Positions 9,925-21,461 of a stretch of DNA of 64,000 nt are shown piece by piece; the stretch's first letter is position 1; every line of letters starts with the position of its first letter. Under the pieces are notes generated by a model. That model was given only the letters and a program-made list of their open reading frames with translations, made no database searches and was not told the DNA's origin. The position numbers and the translations under genes are program-made. The stretch comes from Mesostigma viride (lineage: Eukaryota > Streptophyta > Mesostigmatophyceae > Mesostigmatales > Mesostigmataceae): assembly GCA_009746045.1 (NCBI GenBank), contig RPFO01000041.1, positions 7,910,613-7,974,612 of the forward strand, in the 5' to 3' direction.

Positions 9925-11091
9925 CTAGGCGTCCCCCCTATGGGGCAGGGTTGCCTGCTTGCCATAGGGGTTCATCAAGTGGTACAACAGCTGATATTGT
10001 TCAGCTGCCTGCTGAGGCACTTTAGTGAGTGCATCAGCAGCGTTGTGTTTGTCCTCCACGTGACGGGTGGACTCCCAGTAGGTGGACTCCTGTTTAAGGA
10101 CCACCCAGTCAAGATCAGTGTGCACAGCATAGGGGTTAGCAAGGAAACTGAGGACTGACTGACTGTCAGTGAGCAAGTGTGCCACCACCCCAGCATTGCT
10201 GCCTGCTTGCATCTGCAACCAAACCAGCACATGATTCAAGTACCTGGCATGAAGCACTGCTGACACCACTGCCCTGCACTCAGCAGCATTGCTGCTGACA
10301 GCCTTGCGTCTATGCAACCGGCTGTACCATGAAATGAGAGACAAGGGTGCATCATCATTCTGCACAAAATACAAGCCTGACTCCCTTGCCTGCAACTTGG
10401 TAATCTGCCTGGACTCCATGGAACTATCCATCATAGCTTGGATGTGAATGGTTTTGTGGAGATCCAAGGAGTGCAAGATAAGGGGAGGGCCTTCCTGGAG
10501 AGTTTTGGTGATGGCTTTGTGACCTACTTGCATCAAGACATCATCATCAACTCTGCTAACCACAGCCAGGTGAGGTGCACACGTTGAGCACAACCACCCC
10601 AGCTTGCCTCTAATGGTAGGACAGGCTCCAGGTTTGATTTTTGTTTGCAAAACCTCCAAGCAGCTGTGCATGTAATCATTGGGAGAGTAAAGTGCACACA
10701 CCCACTGGTTTTGATGCTGCTGGAGTTGTAACATTGTGCCACAAAATTTTATGGCAGTGGTGCCCAGCTCTACTTGCTTGCCAATCTCAAAATGCTGTGA
10801 CACTTGTTGAATAAAATCATCTACAGCACGCCTTGGCCCAGCAATCAGCTGATCATCCCCATGCCACACAAAGGTGAGTATGCCATGAGGGTGTGGGACC
10901 ACAAAGAAGCAAGGGTCTATGTCATCATATCTAGCCCCTAGCTTTTCAAACACAGCCTGAGCTGACATCCTGAAAATGCGAGGAGCTGATTGCAGCCCTT
11001 CAACACCTATGTTAGCTTTCAGGTACTGCTGAGGGATGTGTTTTGCCCAAACTCTGGGAGTGGAGACTACATACACCTGACCATGCCACAC
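9925..11091 (-). CDS. Element 3 reverse transcriptase C-half and RNase H
   Basis: The 388-residue frame opens with VWHGQVYVV. The RT catalytic box is VWHGDDQLIAG, giving HGDD where Copia has YVDD. A connection region follows. RNase H of Copia type has MMDSSMESRQ, SWYSRLHRRKAVSS, AECRAVVSAV, LLTDSQSVL and the closing NAADALTKVP. The N-terminal RT half lies just upstream in broken frames. It acts in cDNA synthesis of the element's own RNA. Confidence 0.85.
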   Translation of the reverse strand: MWHGQVYVVSTPRVWAKHIPQQYLKANIGVEGLQSAPRIFRMSAQAVFEKLGARYDDIDPCFFVVPHPHGILTFVWHGDDQLIAGPRRAVDDFIQQVSQHFEIGKQVELGTTAIKFCGTMLQLQQHQNQWVCALYSPNDYMHSCLEVLQTKIKPGACPTIRGKLGWLCSTCAPHLAVVSRVDDDVLMQVGHKAITKTLQEGPPLILHSLDLHKTIHIQAMMDSSMESRQITKLQARESGLYFVQNDDAPLSLISWYSRLHRRKAVSSNAAECRAVVSAVLHARYLNHVLVWLQMQAGSNAGVVAHLLTDSQSVLSFLANPYAVHTDLDWVVLKQESTYWESTRHVEDKHNAADALTKVPQQAAEQYQLLYHLMNPYGKQATLPHRGDA

Positions 11092-11560
11092 TTGTTGTGC
11101 TATCTCAGGTGAGCCTTTCAGAAAGCCCTTTTAATGTCTGTAGCCTTACATACATAGTCATCCCCATCATTGAGATGACCCACAAAGACAGACAGCAAGA
11201 TTTTTAGGATGTTTGCTGAATGCCTGGCGTGTACAACTCTGCCTCTGTCAGATCAGTGGTGCCCTTGAACTCTGTCACACAAGGTCTAGCATGAAAATGA
11301 CTGACCCATCTGCTGCTGGCTTATGTTTACACACAAACTTCAGGCGCAAGTGCTTGCACCCTGCAGGCTTTTTGTCAATAGGTGTGACAGGTGGAGTATG
11401 AGAGGGCTAAGAGGATCTGGCACTACCCATTCTTCCCTGGCCTTGTTAAAGGCCTCCACCCATTTTAGGAATCCTATGTGTGTGCGACAGTCTTGCTCTA
11501 TCTGTTCATAAGAAAGAGGAGACATTTTAGCCACATCATGCTTGCCCAATCCAAATGAGT
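11092..11560 (-). pseudogene. Element 3 reverse transcriptase N-half, frameshifted
   Basis: Pieces of the RT fingers/palm region can be read in three frames: SYEQIEQDCRTHIGFLKWVEAF, then a piece with TEFKGTTDLTEAELYTPG, then a piece with DIKRAF. At DIKRAF a single missing C in a short C run moves the frame into TGA. Each break is one base. Because the element's LTRs are identical, these may be sequence errors rather than decay. Confidence 0.6.
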
Positions 11561-13044
11561 GGGATGAAGTTTTTGGTTGTGAACCAAGTCTGCCACACAG
11601 GGTTCTTGCCCTGGGGCATACTTGGGTGTAGCAAATTTTACAGAAGCAATGTTGGTGTTAAGAAGTTTTTCAAGAGAAATTTTGAAATGATTCAGATCAA
11701 CACCACCCAGGTCCTGGATGGATAGTCTATCACTGGAGATAATGACACCAGGGTAACAGAGAAAAGGATCCCCCAACAAAGCATTCCCTTTATAACCTTC
11801 CAATACCTGAAAAGGAGTGGGGATACCAAGTATAGTCAACATGACCTGACCTTGTACCTTGAGGGATGACTGCCCTGAGAAATCAGCCACATGGTGCCAG
11901 GGTGAAGGTTCCAAAGGCATATGGGGCACAGCCAGGGCACTGATAATGCTGACCTGGGCTTGTGTGTCCACTGCAACCATAAATGGGCTATTGTCATTCT
12001 GCCCAACCTTCCCCACCTTAGCTGATCCTGCAGCAGTTTGAGCTTTAGCTCTATGAGCTGCTTGTAAAATGCGAACAGCGTCTGCTAGGCTGCGTTTGGA
12101 AGGTGCAGCTAGTGGCTGAGCTATGTTCACACTTGAAGAGGTGATAGGTTGCTGATCACCTGTTTTGCCAATGTGACCCTCTGCTGCAGGGGGCCAAGCC
12201 TGCAGTGACTGCCTACAATCATCAAGGGTGACCTGGGTGTCACAGTGGGTGTGGCTCTCACACTCACCAGTGGGTGTTCCAAACAACCACTCACTGGGCA
12301 ACGCTGGGATGCCAGGCAACTGTACAGGGCTGTCGGCCAACAGCTCTTCCTCCTCTGCCACGTCTGACACAGTTGGAAAATACAATTTCATCCTGTGAGG
12401 TGAACACCTGTGAATCTTTCCCGTGTCATTGTGTTTAACTAACACTGTCCTGCCAGTGGTGTTAAACTTTAGGATGGTGGCTGGCCCATGCCAGGTACCC
12501 ACCTTGCCTAGTCCCGACTCCTTGTAGAATAGGACCTGATCCCCTTCTCTGAAGGTGGGACGTGGATGCTTTGCATCCTTGACAGCTAACCTGCTAGCTG
12601 TCTGTGCTCGCTGTGCGTTGTATAGGGCTAGTACCTCAGGTGGATAAATGCCTGCATGCAATCCATCTGGTGTAATGATCACCCCTTGTGGGGTTTTCAT
12701 GAGTGGCCTCCTGTTGAGGACTTGGCACAGCCTGGTGGACCACAGAGCTCTGTCAGCATATGACCCACTGTCAGCCAGCAGATTACCATCTTCCTTGGCT
12801 ACAAGGGTTTTAATGGACCTGATGGCCCTTTCAATAATGCCTTGCCTCTCATGATCTTCTAGCCCAGCCAGATCAATAGCCTCACACCCTGGTTCATTGG
12901 CAAGACACGTGAACTGTTGATCCAGTAATAATGCCTCCACAGGGTAGTACCTGGCCTGAGCAATCAAGAGAGCCCTGAGCAACTGTGTCTTGTCCATTCC
13001 AGGTAATGGTTCAATGGTTGTGTACCGTGACCATGCATCTTTAA
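11498..13044 (-). CDS. Element 3 integrase C-part and protease-like domain
   Basis: This frame continues the integrase after the piggyBac-like insertion. DAWSRYTTIEPLPGMDKT leads into the core with LLLDQQF (second Asp) and QGIIERAIRSIK (Glu). A KVGTWHGPATIL tail like integrase C-termini follows. The retropepsin-like segment is VAVDTQAQVSII, then FSGQSSLKVQGQV, then ALLGDPFL. The active-site motif is DTQ here. The order integrase-protease matches elements 2 and 4. The frame ends in the RT region at a single-base shift near 11.53 kb. Confidence 0.8.
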
Positions 13045-13866
13045 CCCCTCATTGGTCCCATTTAAAGCCGAAAAATCGGCTGCAAAATGCTAAATTTGCA
13101 AACCACCCCACACCAACATCCAAGGGCTGTCCTTGGGGGTCAAGCATGTCCATGAGTTGCCCTTCGGGGTGAGCTATCACAACCTAACATATCTGCAGGG
13201 TAGGCCATAGAAAACTACCGCCAAAGTTAGGGGGGTCGAGACGCGCGTTTTCATTTTTGGTAGATTGTGCATTTTGAATTATGTTATAAGAGCTAGGCAC
13301 CTACCACTTCAGGGATGATAAACAATTAGTTGCTGAACAGTTTGAGCCATTGGGGTTATCATTTGGGTGGGTATACCAGCAGTTACACCCAGTACAGCCC
13401 ATAGGGGTACCGTTGGTAAAAAGCAACCAAGGGGTAGGGGTGGGCATACTACCTACTAATACCTACTTATATGGCCCCCAACCATGCCATACAATACATT
13501 TCCCTTCCACAATGATGGGGAAACATAACTGCATCATCACACTGCCCTTACATGGCACCTATGTGCAGGTGCCACCTTGTCCATGCACGTAGGTAACGTG
13601 GTACGGATACCCTACGCAAGGCATACATTATAGGAGGCAGCCACCAACAAACTAGTGACGTTGAGCCCATTTCAGCCTGCCCTAGCAAGGATAAACTAGG
13701 CCTAAGCTGCTATAGCTTGCCAGGTGATGGCCAGCACACCTGGTGGCACATGCTGTCAATGGGAAGCTTTTACTCACCAGTTACGTGCTTGATGATGCCA
13801 CAGAGACCAGCCAACTGCCTCACAATCATGCAATATGTGTATGGGAAATGTATCACAAACATATAT

Positions 13867-14932
13867 TAAAAATATAATTACTTACAGCAGAGTGAAATCA
13901 CTCAAACCAAAGCAAACGCCCAGCTATAAACCTATATACAGAGCCATGTCAAAGCTCTATACTACGAAGTACGATAAGACCAATGGAAACGCCTAACGGG
14001 AGGAACCTAATAGCCCTGCTGCACCGCAAAATCAGCCCGCGTACGGCGGAGCATGATGTCCGCCATGGCCCGAGTCAGCGCCACCGACAAGCGCTGACGC
14101 CAATATGACGTCCAGGTCCGCGCCGACCATGGGGCCCGCTGGCCCTCCAGGTCCAGCCGGTCCTCCCGGAGCCGGCAACACTCCTTGAAGAAGGCGGAGG
14201 TCAGGGGCCCCATGGCCCCAAACTCCTCCAGGACAAAGGGCACCACACGATGGTGCCCGACGTCGCCGTAGGCCAGGAGCTTGGCCCGCTCCGCCCGGTC
14301 CGCCGTGTAACCTGCCGTGAGGGAGGCCCCAGCCACGTGGCTAAGAGCCAAGGGCCGCGCCACCGAAACGTCAATAAGCAGATGCCGGCCACCCCCCTCA
14401 AAGTCCAGCACCACGATGTCAGGCCGGTGGTTGGGGGAATAGAAGGCAGCGCCATCCGCATCCTCGGACCGGATGTTCGCGTGGGGGAAAACCGACCGAA
14501 TCATGGCGAGCACCACCGTCAGGAGGACAGTGTGCAAATACAAATACCAATTCTGATTCTGTTGGCCCCCCATGCAGGCAAGGTAGTGAGTCCCCGTGGG
14601 ATCCAGCGGCTGCCCACAGCTACCACAAGGCCGCCCGGCCGGAACAAGAGGCTGCGGGGCAAATAGCTGGTGCCGGAGCGCCACCGAGTAGTGGCTGGGA
14701 GCCAAGGCGAATGGGGGGGCCATGGGAAGAGCACGAAGGTACGCCGAGCCCACACTCCGCAAGGAAAGCGAGAACAGCCACGCACGTCCCTGGGCGTTGA
14801 GGTCCGCGAAAAGAGCAATCCAATCAGCCGTGTGCAGAATACCCGCGTAGGTTTTCTGGTGTTTATCGATGACGCGAGCAGGGAATGCGGCGGGAGATTG
14901 AACGGAGGCGACCGAGGGAGTGCCATATATGT
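13867..14932 (-). mobile_element. 5'-truncated non-LTR retrotransposon (RLE type)
   Basis: A 1066-bp insert in the piggyBac-like element is flanked by a 14-bp target duplication TCACAAACATATAT at 13853-13866 and 14933-14946. The coding strand is minus. Only the C-terminal part of the polyprotein and an AT-rich 3' end are left, as expected of an incomplete target-primed insertion. Confidence 0.85.
14007..14932 (-). CDS. Restriction-like endonuclease C-terminus of a LINE ORF
   Basis: The fragment covers the end of a LINE polyprotein. A zinc-binding segment CGSCGQPLDPTGTHYLAC is followed after about 60 residues by the PD-(D/E)xK endonuclease core RPDIVVLDFEGGGRHLLIDV. This pair is the hallmark of LINE clades with a restriction-like endonuclease, such as R2, and of the Dualen/RandI group that also occurs in green algae. 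It nicks the target site. RT is missing because of the truncation. The ends of the open frame lie in target DNA. Confidence 0.75.
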
Positions 14933-15813
14933 TCACAAACATATATGGAGGTATTCAAACCCATACAGCATCTAAAACTTATCACCATCACACTGTGGCA
15001 GGTCAACTGACTGAGGGAAGCATCTAAGAAGGGTGTTTTAGAAAGGGGCCAGGCCAGGGTCAAGAAAGAGCATGAATAATGCAAAAAGAATGTGCTACAC
15101 AAGCTAGAACGTATATATAAATGTCAAACATCGATAGGAAAACGATGCTGAAGCTTTACCAGGCATGGATGGCGTTACCTTGGCCCAGGCGGTGGCCGCA
15201 AAATGGCGCATTTTGGCACACCAAAGTTGTGCAGCATGGTCGCTAGATTCGGCGATTTCATGCCACCCTTGCACGTTTATGACTACTATGTATCATAATA
15301 AGTACAAAGAAACCAATATATCCTTTAACATACGCCGTAAAGTTATTGCTGTCAACGTTTCTATCGTCCGGCCTGATCGCAGTTTTTTCCAGCAAGAACG
15401 CTGCCGACACCTATCAAATGGCATTCCCGCGAACCAAAAATTGGCCTGTAGCATCTTTAGGACGTATAAAATCAATATCCTAAGTTTGGCCAGAAAATTC
15501 GAACGCAAACGTAAATGCCATGCGTGGGCGCAAGCCGCCATGGCCAGGTCGTCGTTTTCCGGAATGCACGTTTTACGTGAAAAAGTACCCTGACCCCTTG
15601 TACTTTGACCGGCCAGAACACCTCTATAACTTTGTCAGAAGTATGCAAACCCTAGTACCATGCTGTGAGGAAAATTATAAACTTTCGATCTTCTCAGCTA
15701 AACTTTTCCTAATTCTCAATAGTTTTCGCGCAATTTGGTCCCCCGCGGAGCAGCCGATGCATCGGCTGCAAGTCGATTTTTGGCGGAAAATCGGCTGCAA
15801 GACCAATGAGGGG

Positions 15814-16139
15814 TTAAGTGCCAAGTAAGATTGTCCTTTTATATGAAAGACATCTCCTACCACCCTGCCCTTGCACTTAGGTGGGGTAGCTACATGCCAC
15901 TTAGGGGGTTTGGGTGCATTGAACTGACAATGCTGGCAGTGGGATCTGACCACCTGGCAAGCACGTCTGAGTGCTGCCCCCCCTATTGCTGCTGCCACCA
16001 CCTCTGCACTCACTTCATGCCCATAAAGGAAGTGCAACTGCAAAGCAAGCTCCTGAATACTGATATGTATGAGCATCCTCTGATGGGGACACTCTGCACA
16101 CCTTGGGAACCATAGATGTGAAGGTTGGTTTAGAGACAT
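15814..16139 (-). CDS. Element 3 integrase N-part, cut by piggyBac-like element
   Basis: The minus-strand frame includes LHFLYGHEVSAEVVAAA and VVRSHCQHCQF, the HHCC zinc-binding region. GRVVGDVFHIKGQSYLAL follows, with the first catalytic Asp in GDVFHI. At 15817 it runs into the TTAA element. The rest of the core resumes at 13044. It overlaps the end of gag in another frame, so gag and pol are joined here by a programmed shift or by a sequence error near 16.1 kb. Confidence 0.75.
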
Positions 16140-16456
16140 AATCTTCTGAAACCAGCTGTAGCACCTTTCCAGAACTGCTCACTGCTCTGACAGTGGGGCA
16201 TGCAGATGAAAGAGGTGAAGCAGGCACACTCAAGCCAGCATGCGAGGAAGACTCACACTTCTTGCCGTAAGGAGGCCGCTTGCAGTCCTTGGGGTCACCG
16301 TGGGGCGGCCCGTGGCACTTGTGGCACAGGACGTCCAGATGCCCCAGCTCGTCCTCGTTCTTGTGGCAGGTAGGTCGTTCATGGTACTTCATGCCACAGC
16401 GGGTGCACCGCAGAGAAGACTTGTCCTCCTTTGCCTGCTTGTTGTTGTTATTGTTT

Positions 16457-16521
<65 letters not shown>

Positions 16522-18438
16522 GCTGGAGCTGCCCCCCTTGGAGGGAGACTGCCCCTTACCCTTGCCCTTGCCCCAGCCCCTGCCCTTGCCCTTGCCCTTG
16601 CCCTTGCCCTTGCCCTTGCCCTTGCCCTTAAACATCTGTCCCAGCAGGGACTTCACCTCTGGCATGGTTACAGGTCTCTTGCTCCTGTCTTCCCTCTCCC
16701 TGTCCTCCTCCTCCCTATCCTCCCCCCTGACCCTCTTTACAGAGGTACCCATGGCCCCCTGGCTGAGTGGGGCCAGGGCCAGCTTGATATAATCCAATGC
16801 CTCCTTCATGTCCTCCCAGTACTTTGCCATTCCTGTTGCAAGCATAGCGTATGTGTTTTTGTCAAGTTTGAGTTTCTCAAGGAAAGAACGCAGCAAGAAC
16901 TTGTGATCTAGCTGCTGGACGTCAGGATGTGCTTTGATGGCTAGCTCATATTTCTTGGTCTCAGCCACATAGTCTACGGAGGTGACCCTGTATTCCTCTA
17001 CCCACCTGAATGCCCCATATATGTCCACAGATGAGGGGGTGGAGAGGAGGTCAGTTAGCTCCTTCATGAAGGCCTCCCAAACTGCCCTAGCCTGCGTGTC
17101 CTGCCACTTGGGATACCTACGCTGGAAGACAAGGATGAGATTCTGAATCTGAGAGGAGGACTGATGGTAAAAATCCCCCTGCATGAGAGATCCAAACCAA
17201 TTCTTGACATTCAGTTCCTCCCTAGCCAGCTGAAGAGAGAGAAGTGCATGATTCCCCTGCTCCCTAGTATACCCCTCAGGCAGCCCCCTGACATTAATCC
17301 TATCCACAGGACGGTTTTCATTGTATGTGGGCCACCTGGAGGGGGATGCAGGGGGTGAGGGAGAAGATGGTGTTGCTGCTGCAGCATTCACAGAAGAGAC
17401 ATGCTGAGAGGGAGGTGCTATCTGAGTGAGCTGAGCAGGAGAGGCAAACATGGGCTGTGTAGGATGGGTAGGCAACATAGGGGTGGGCTGGGTTGGGGTG
17501 TGAGTATGTGTGACTTCCCGCCTCCTGCTGCGGGCCTCCTCCCAGTCATGGAAGGTGGGAGAGAGAGACACGTCATCGTCAGTGGGGTTAGTAAAATCAT
17601 GATGCAGCCAGGTAGGCAACCACCTACCAGCCCCTTTCATGATGGCATTGTGCAGGAGCTCCAGGAGTCGCACCAGGCGAACCCTGTTGCCCTGCACCCT
17701 CCTCCCTGAGAGGAGGGCCTGCAGGGCAGGCAGCAAGTCGTCACACACCCTGCGTGTGTCCGCGTGGACCTTGGGCAAGCCCAGTATGTGCGTGATAATC
17801 GCACACACCAGGCTGCCCGCCTCCGCGACGTGCAGCTGCTGGCTTCTGTCGGCCAGCCCACGGAAGGAGGCGGTGGCAGCCTGAATGGCCCGCCACACAG
17901 GCTCATCATTCAGGGTGATGAAGTCCTGACCGTCCAGATCGCCGTCCAGCCGTGCCGGCTGCTGCCCTGCCAGGGTGGGACCCTGGGGCCCCTCCGGCCC
18001 AGCCAGGGCCTTGTCCCTGTTGCGACTAGAGGGGGCCTGCCCCCCAGAGCCGCTGGAGGTGCCAGTGACACCCTCCATGGGAGTGACCTCCCCCGCCTGC
18101 GCCGGAGGCGCGGGCGTCGCTGCCGGGGTCCCTGCGACCCCGGGAGCTGGCGTCGCCGCCAGGGTCCCTGCAACCCCGGTGGCCTCCTCAGCCACCTGGC
18201 CCCCCACGCTGGGCGGGGGAGCCCGCTGCTGAGGTGGGACCCTCTGACCTGCCAGAGGGTCCTGGGTGGTTTCACCACCCGTGGGCGTGATAGGGGCGAC
18301 TGCCGCCCCGCGCTCTGTCGCAGACGGCGTCGCAGCCGCCTCACGCCTCTCCGGGCCCCAGCCAACTGACGTGACTTGGGGCCACGGCGCCAACGGAGTC
18401 AGTTGGATCTTGTCCCAATGTCCAGGAAAAGGCCTCAA
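16015..18438 (-). CDS. Element 3 gag
   Basis: The 800-residue frame has an Ala/Pro/Gly-rich N-terminal third and a helical capsid-like region around residues 180-560. A Lys-Gly repeat of about 13 KG pairs and a run of about 25 Asn follow. Then come Cys/His segments CTRCGMKYHERPTCH and CHKCHGPPHGDPKDC, which look like RNA-binding zinc knuckles. No ATG marks the start. The frame runs up to the palindrome-ended insert at about 18.43 kb, so the true N-terminus may lie beyond it, perhaps continuous with ORF1. The frame ends at TGA 16015-16017, overlapping integrase. Confidence 0.75.
16438..16631. repeat. Coding microsatellites (GTT)n and CCCTTG repeat in gag
   Basis: An almost pure GTT run spans about 16441-16521 and encodes poly-Asn on the minus strand. 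A CCCTTG hexamer array at about 16556-16631 encodes Gly-Lys repeats. Both keep the gag frame open. Confidence 0.9.
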
Positions 18439-20167
18439 TTGAGGCCTTTTTTATATTGGGTGTTGCATATAGCCAAACAAACTTTATTCCAAATATGAGC
18501 ATAGGACATCCATTATTATGATTGTTTTGGGGTTCCCAGCACTTAACATCAGTCATACAGCCCCAATACCTATTTAACTATGATTTTATAAAACAGGGTG
18601 TTGCTGCGGCGGCACCATGAACACAACATGACCATAGATACATGCATAAAAAAGGCAATAGTGCTCAGTTCCCTATGCATCTAACGTGTCTTACGGGTCT
18701 TGCAAGGCTTTCCCGTGACCCGGTAAGCATGGCAAGGCATGGCATGCTCCCCAAGGGACCACACACACCCACTTGCACGGCCGGGGCAGTCGCGAAGCAC
18801 TGCGGGCAGTAAAAGCCTGCCATGGGTATTGCACGTAACTACGAAGAATCCACAGCCTCTATTGCAACCACGCACAAGGATCATGCATTATCATGACAGT
18901 TGTGAACTGCAAAGCGCTTAAATTCGCTCACCAAGCCCCTATACCTATGCACTTATGATATTTTCTAACAAGGTGTTGCTGTTAAGATAGCACATGAACA
19001 GCATGGCAAGATATAAGAGCATGAATGGACACTCATACCCAGTTCTCGGACCTCTAACCCATTTCTTGGCACTTGCAAGGCTTGCCTGTGACATGAGCAG
19101 CGCAGCAGGAACTATCATGCTTCTTACAGAAAGCACGCACGCTTACACAACGGGCCCCATCCGCAGAGCGCAGCACTACGTAATAACCTGCCTTGAAGTC
19201 ACACCGGCCAGGTGCCGGTAAACAACAAAAAACTGGCAGCGTTACAAACCACACGATGATATAAACCTTCTCCCACCTGGATGCACTCAACTTTCACACG
19301 CATCGACACATGGCATCATGAAGCGCGCACTAACGCGGGCAGTGGAGGTGGCTGCGACTGGAACGCTGGTCAAACTCGACTTTTTTAAGCTCTCCGGGGC
19401 CAGCGCAGGCCGCTCCTCCTGCCGGACAGTAGCTCCATGCATCGTCCATTGACGCATGAAAACGGCTGCCAGCGCCCGGGCCAGCGCTGCTTGCGTACGA
19501 GCGCTGCCATAGCCGGGCGCGCGCGCGTTCTCGCTGTGCGCAACCCAGTTTTTCCTACCTAAAAACACCCCTTCTCTACCTACGGATACACGCCAGAAGG
19601 CTCGAATATAACCAGCGCCCCTTTAGTCACGGCTGCCCCAACATCCCCCCCCGCCGTTCCGCTAGTCTCCTTCCCAGCATATCTAAGCACCGGCCTGCTG
19701 GCAGGCGCACTATCAACGCCATCTACGCCCCATCTGAATTTCACTAACCTGGCATTCAGCACACAAATAACGACCCCACGAAATTATAAACCGACTTTTG
19801 ACACATTTAGCGGTCGGGCTAGCTTCATGGATAAGTTATCTGCCCAACGCGCTCCATACTGCTCGAAATGATGCACGGACGTGGCCATACGGTCTATTTT
19901 ACTCGAGGCCGCCATGGTCGTGCATTCGTGAAAATTCGTCGTCCGGTTGCACGAAAGTGGCCAAAATAGGTACTTTTCCACCTCACGTATTTTCCAGTAA
20001 CCGTCGACCCCTGTCGACCCCAACGGGTCAGGACGCTCAGCACATATACCAGATTCACGCCACTGGGGCCGGACGGCCCATAGGACCGGTCCTTCCCGCC
20101 AAAATACCGTACCCCATGTGATCTTGGTGAAAAAGGCCTCAATTGAGCCAAAAGGCCTCAATTGAGG
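18430..20167 (-). mobile_element. Element A, 1.7-kb element with palindromic ends
   Basis: The palindrome GGCCTCAATTGAGGCC occurs once at about 18431-18446 and twice (one copy slightly shorter) at about 20137-20166. Read on the minus strand, the head with two palindromes is followed by GGGGTCGACAGGGGTCGAC and CTGGAAAATA, and then GAAAAGTACCT. The same layout and similar sequence occur in element B at about 31.91 kb. Inside are two diverged copies of a roughly 370-bp stretch (about 18.57-18.92 and 18.95-19.23 kb), each with CTTGCAAGGCTT. No coding frame looks real. It separates ORF1 from gag of element 3. Confidence 0.65.
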
Positions 20168-20961
20168 CCTCTGGACACTGAGACAATCTCCTGTCTGGCG
20201 ACCACACGCAGCGCCTCTTTCTGACGCTGCCTGGACGCCCACTGATCAACAGTGCCGGGATTGCGCCTCGGCCGATTGGCGAAACACCACAGCCAAACTG
20301 CCACCTGGATCAGGTGGAACTGCATCCTCAGACGACCCTCGATCATCGTTTGCGCCCGATGAACCTCAATCGCATGTATCGGCTCATCTCCTGTCAACTG
20401 AAAACGCTGATTAATGATCCAGCCGTTCACCGAAATGAACGCTGGGATGTCGTCTTCTCCGATGGGGAGAAGATGCGGTAAGCGCCCGAACTCCACAGGC
20501 GGCGGAACATGCGCACCATAACGGTCGATGTCCATGGTGGCCATCTGTCGGCCCACCGAGAGATTACCAGACGTCGCTGGCGTCTGTGAAGAAATCTCGA
20601 GCGAAGGCCGTGGCCTCGCAGGCGTCACCTCCCCGTCCTCTTCCGAGGAGTCACTCCGTTCACGACCCCCATCACCTGCGACGGGGGAATTACGTGCCCG
20701 GGGGACCTGCCCCCCGGGTGCCATGGCGGACGAACCGCCAGTGGCAAACGGACGTCCGCTCGCCATCCCCCGGGCGCCGGTCCCCACCTGCGGGGTCCGA
20801 CGCCTGGGGTGGTCGGCGACCACCGTGCGGAAGGTGACGCTAGGCGTCACCCTCGCTGCATCGTTGGCGGAGGGCGTGCCCTCCGGCGTGAGTCGGGGGG
20901 ATGTGCGCCTGGCAGGCGCCTTCCCCTCCTTCTTGTTGTCGTTGCCGTTGTTGGAAGCCAT
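20168..20961 (-). CDS. Element 3 ORF1
   Basis: The ATG at 20961, 45 bp inside the 5' LTR boundary, opens MASNNGNDNKKEGKAPARR. A Ser/Pro/Arg-rich half and a Glu/Asp patch (SDSSEEDGEV) follow, then a helical region with EVHRAQTMIEGRLRMQFH. It ends at element A, whose palindrome gives the stop. No known domain was seen. The equivalent ORF1 of elements 2 and 4 suggests a conserved extra protein, perhaps the N-terminal part of gag. Confidence 0.6.
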
Positions 20962-21003
20962 GTTTTTGTTTTTCGGAAAAAATACAAAAAGCTTTTCAGT
21001 CCA

Positions 21004-21461
21004 AGTTGGATGGAGTCTAACGACGATGGACAACTGCCGAAAGCTGAAACGGAAGGATGGTTGTATTAGCAATAATACAATGAGAGTAGTGTAAGCTTTG
21101 AGGGCTCAGAATGGAACGTCTGGGCAAACTCGGGTGCTGCGGCACTCCCCAGTGCTACGCCTATATGCCTATGGCGGTGCTACCTGCAGCACCTACCAGT
21201 GGACAACTGTCCCCTGCAATGCCATGCGACCACGTCACTAGCATCAACTACACTCGGCCCGTCCAGAACCGGATAACCCGGATCTGGCGGGTCGAGCTAG
21301 AGTCTAGGCACAGTCTGGCACTAACCGCACATCGGTCCACATGACACCTCAGTACCGTACGACCTGCCGTACAGTGCTGAGGTGTCCCGCTCAGCCGCGG
21401 TAGGCAATACGCGGCGCGCAGGCCGGAAATCCGTGTGTCAGCCTAAGCATCTCATCTAACT
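21004..21461 (-). repeat. Element 3 5' LTR
   Basis: It is identical, as far as I can read, to 8404-8861. The sequence just inside it on the minus strand is TGGACTGAAAAGC, a TGG-starting candidate primer-binding site. CCTGT follows at 21462-21466. Confidence 0.95.

Larger units (their letters stand above)
13045..15813. mobile_element. piggyBac-like non-autonomous TTAA element
   Basis: 13-bp terminal inverted repeats, CCCCTCATTGGTC at 13045-13057 and its complement at 15801-15813, are flanked by TTAA at 13041-13044 and 15814-15817. Subterminal AAAATCGGCT motifs occur near both ends. TTAA targets and ends beginning CCC are typical of piggyBac. Taking out the element and one TTAA leaves the integrase frame of element 3 open across the junction, which supports the exact limits. 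No transposase is visible. The stretches 13057-13852 and 14947-15800 show no convincing gene. Confidence 0.9.
8404..21461 (-). mobile_element. Element 3, complete 13-kb LTR retrotransposon with nested insertions
   Basis: The LTRs at 8404-8861 and 21004-21461 look identical over 458 bp. The target duplication CCTGT lies at 8399-8403 and 21462-21466. On the minus strand the order is 5' LTR, ORF1, gag, integrase (interrupted), protease-like domain, RT, RNase H, 1 kb of untranslated sequence, 3' LTR. Its LTR ends are AGTT...AACT rather than TG...CA. Identical LTRs point to recent insertion. The piggyBac-like element, the LINE fragment and the palindrome-ended element inside are younger still, unless they were copied along. 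Confidence 0.95.

Noticed and set aside
16240-16911. 223-codon plus-strand frame opposite gag
   Set aside because: It is a shadow of the gag repeats (poly-Val from the GTT run). The gag frame has zinc knuckles and explains the sequence.
17764-18369. 201-codon plus-strand frame
   Set aside because: It is antisense to the Pro/Ala-rich part of element 3 gag and has no domain.
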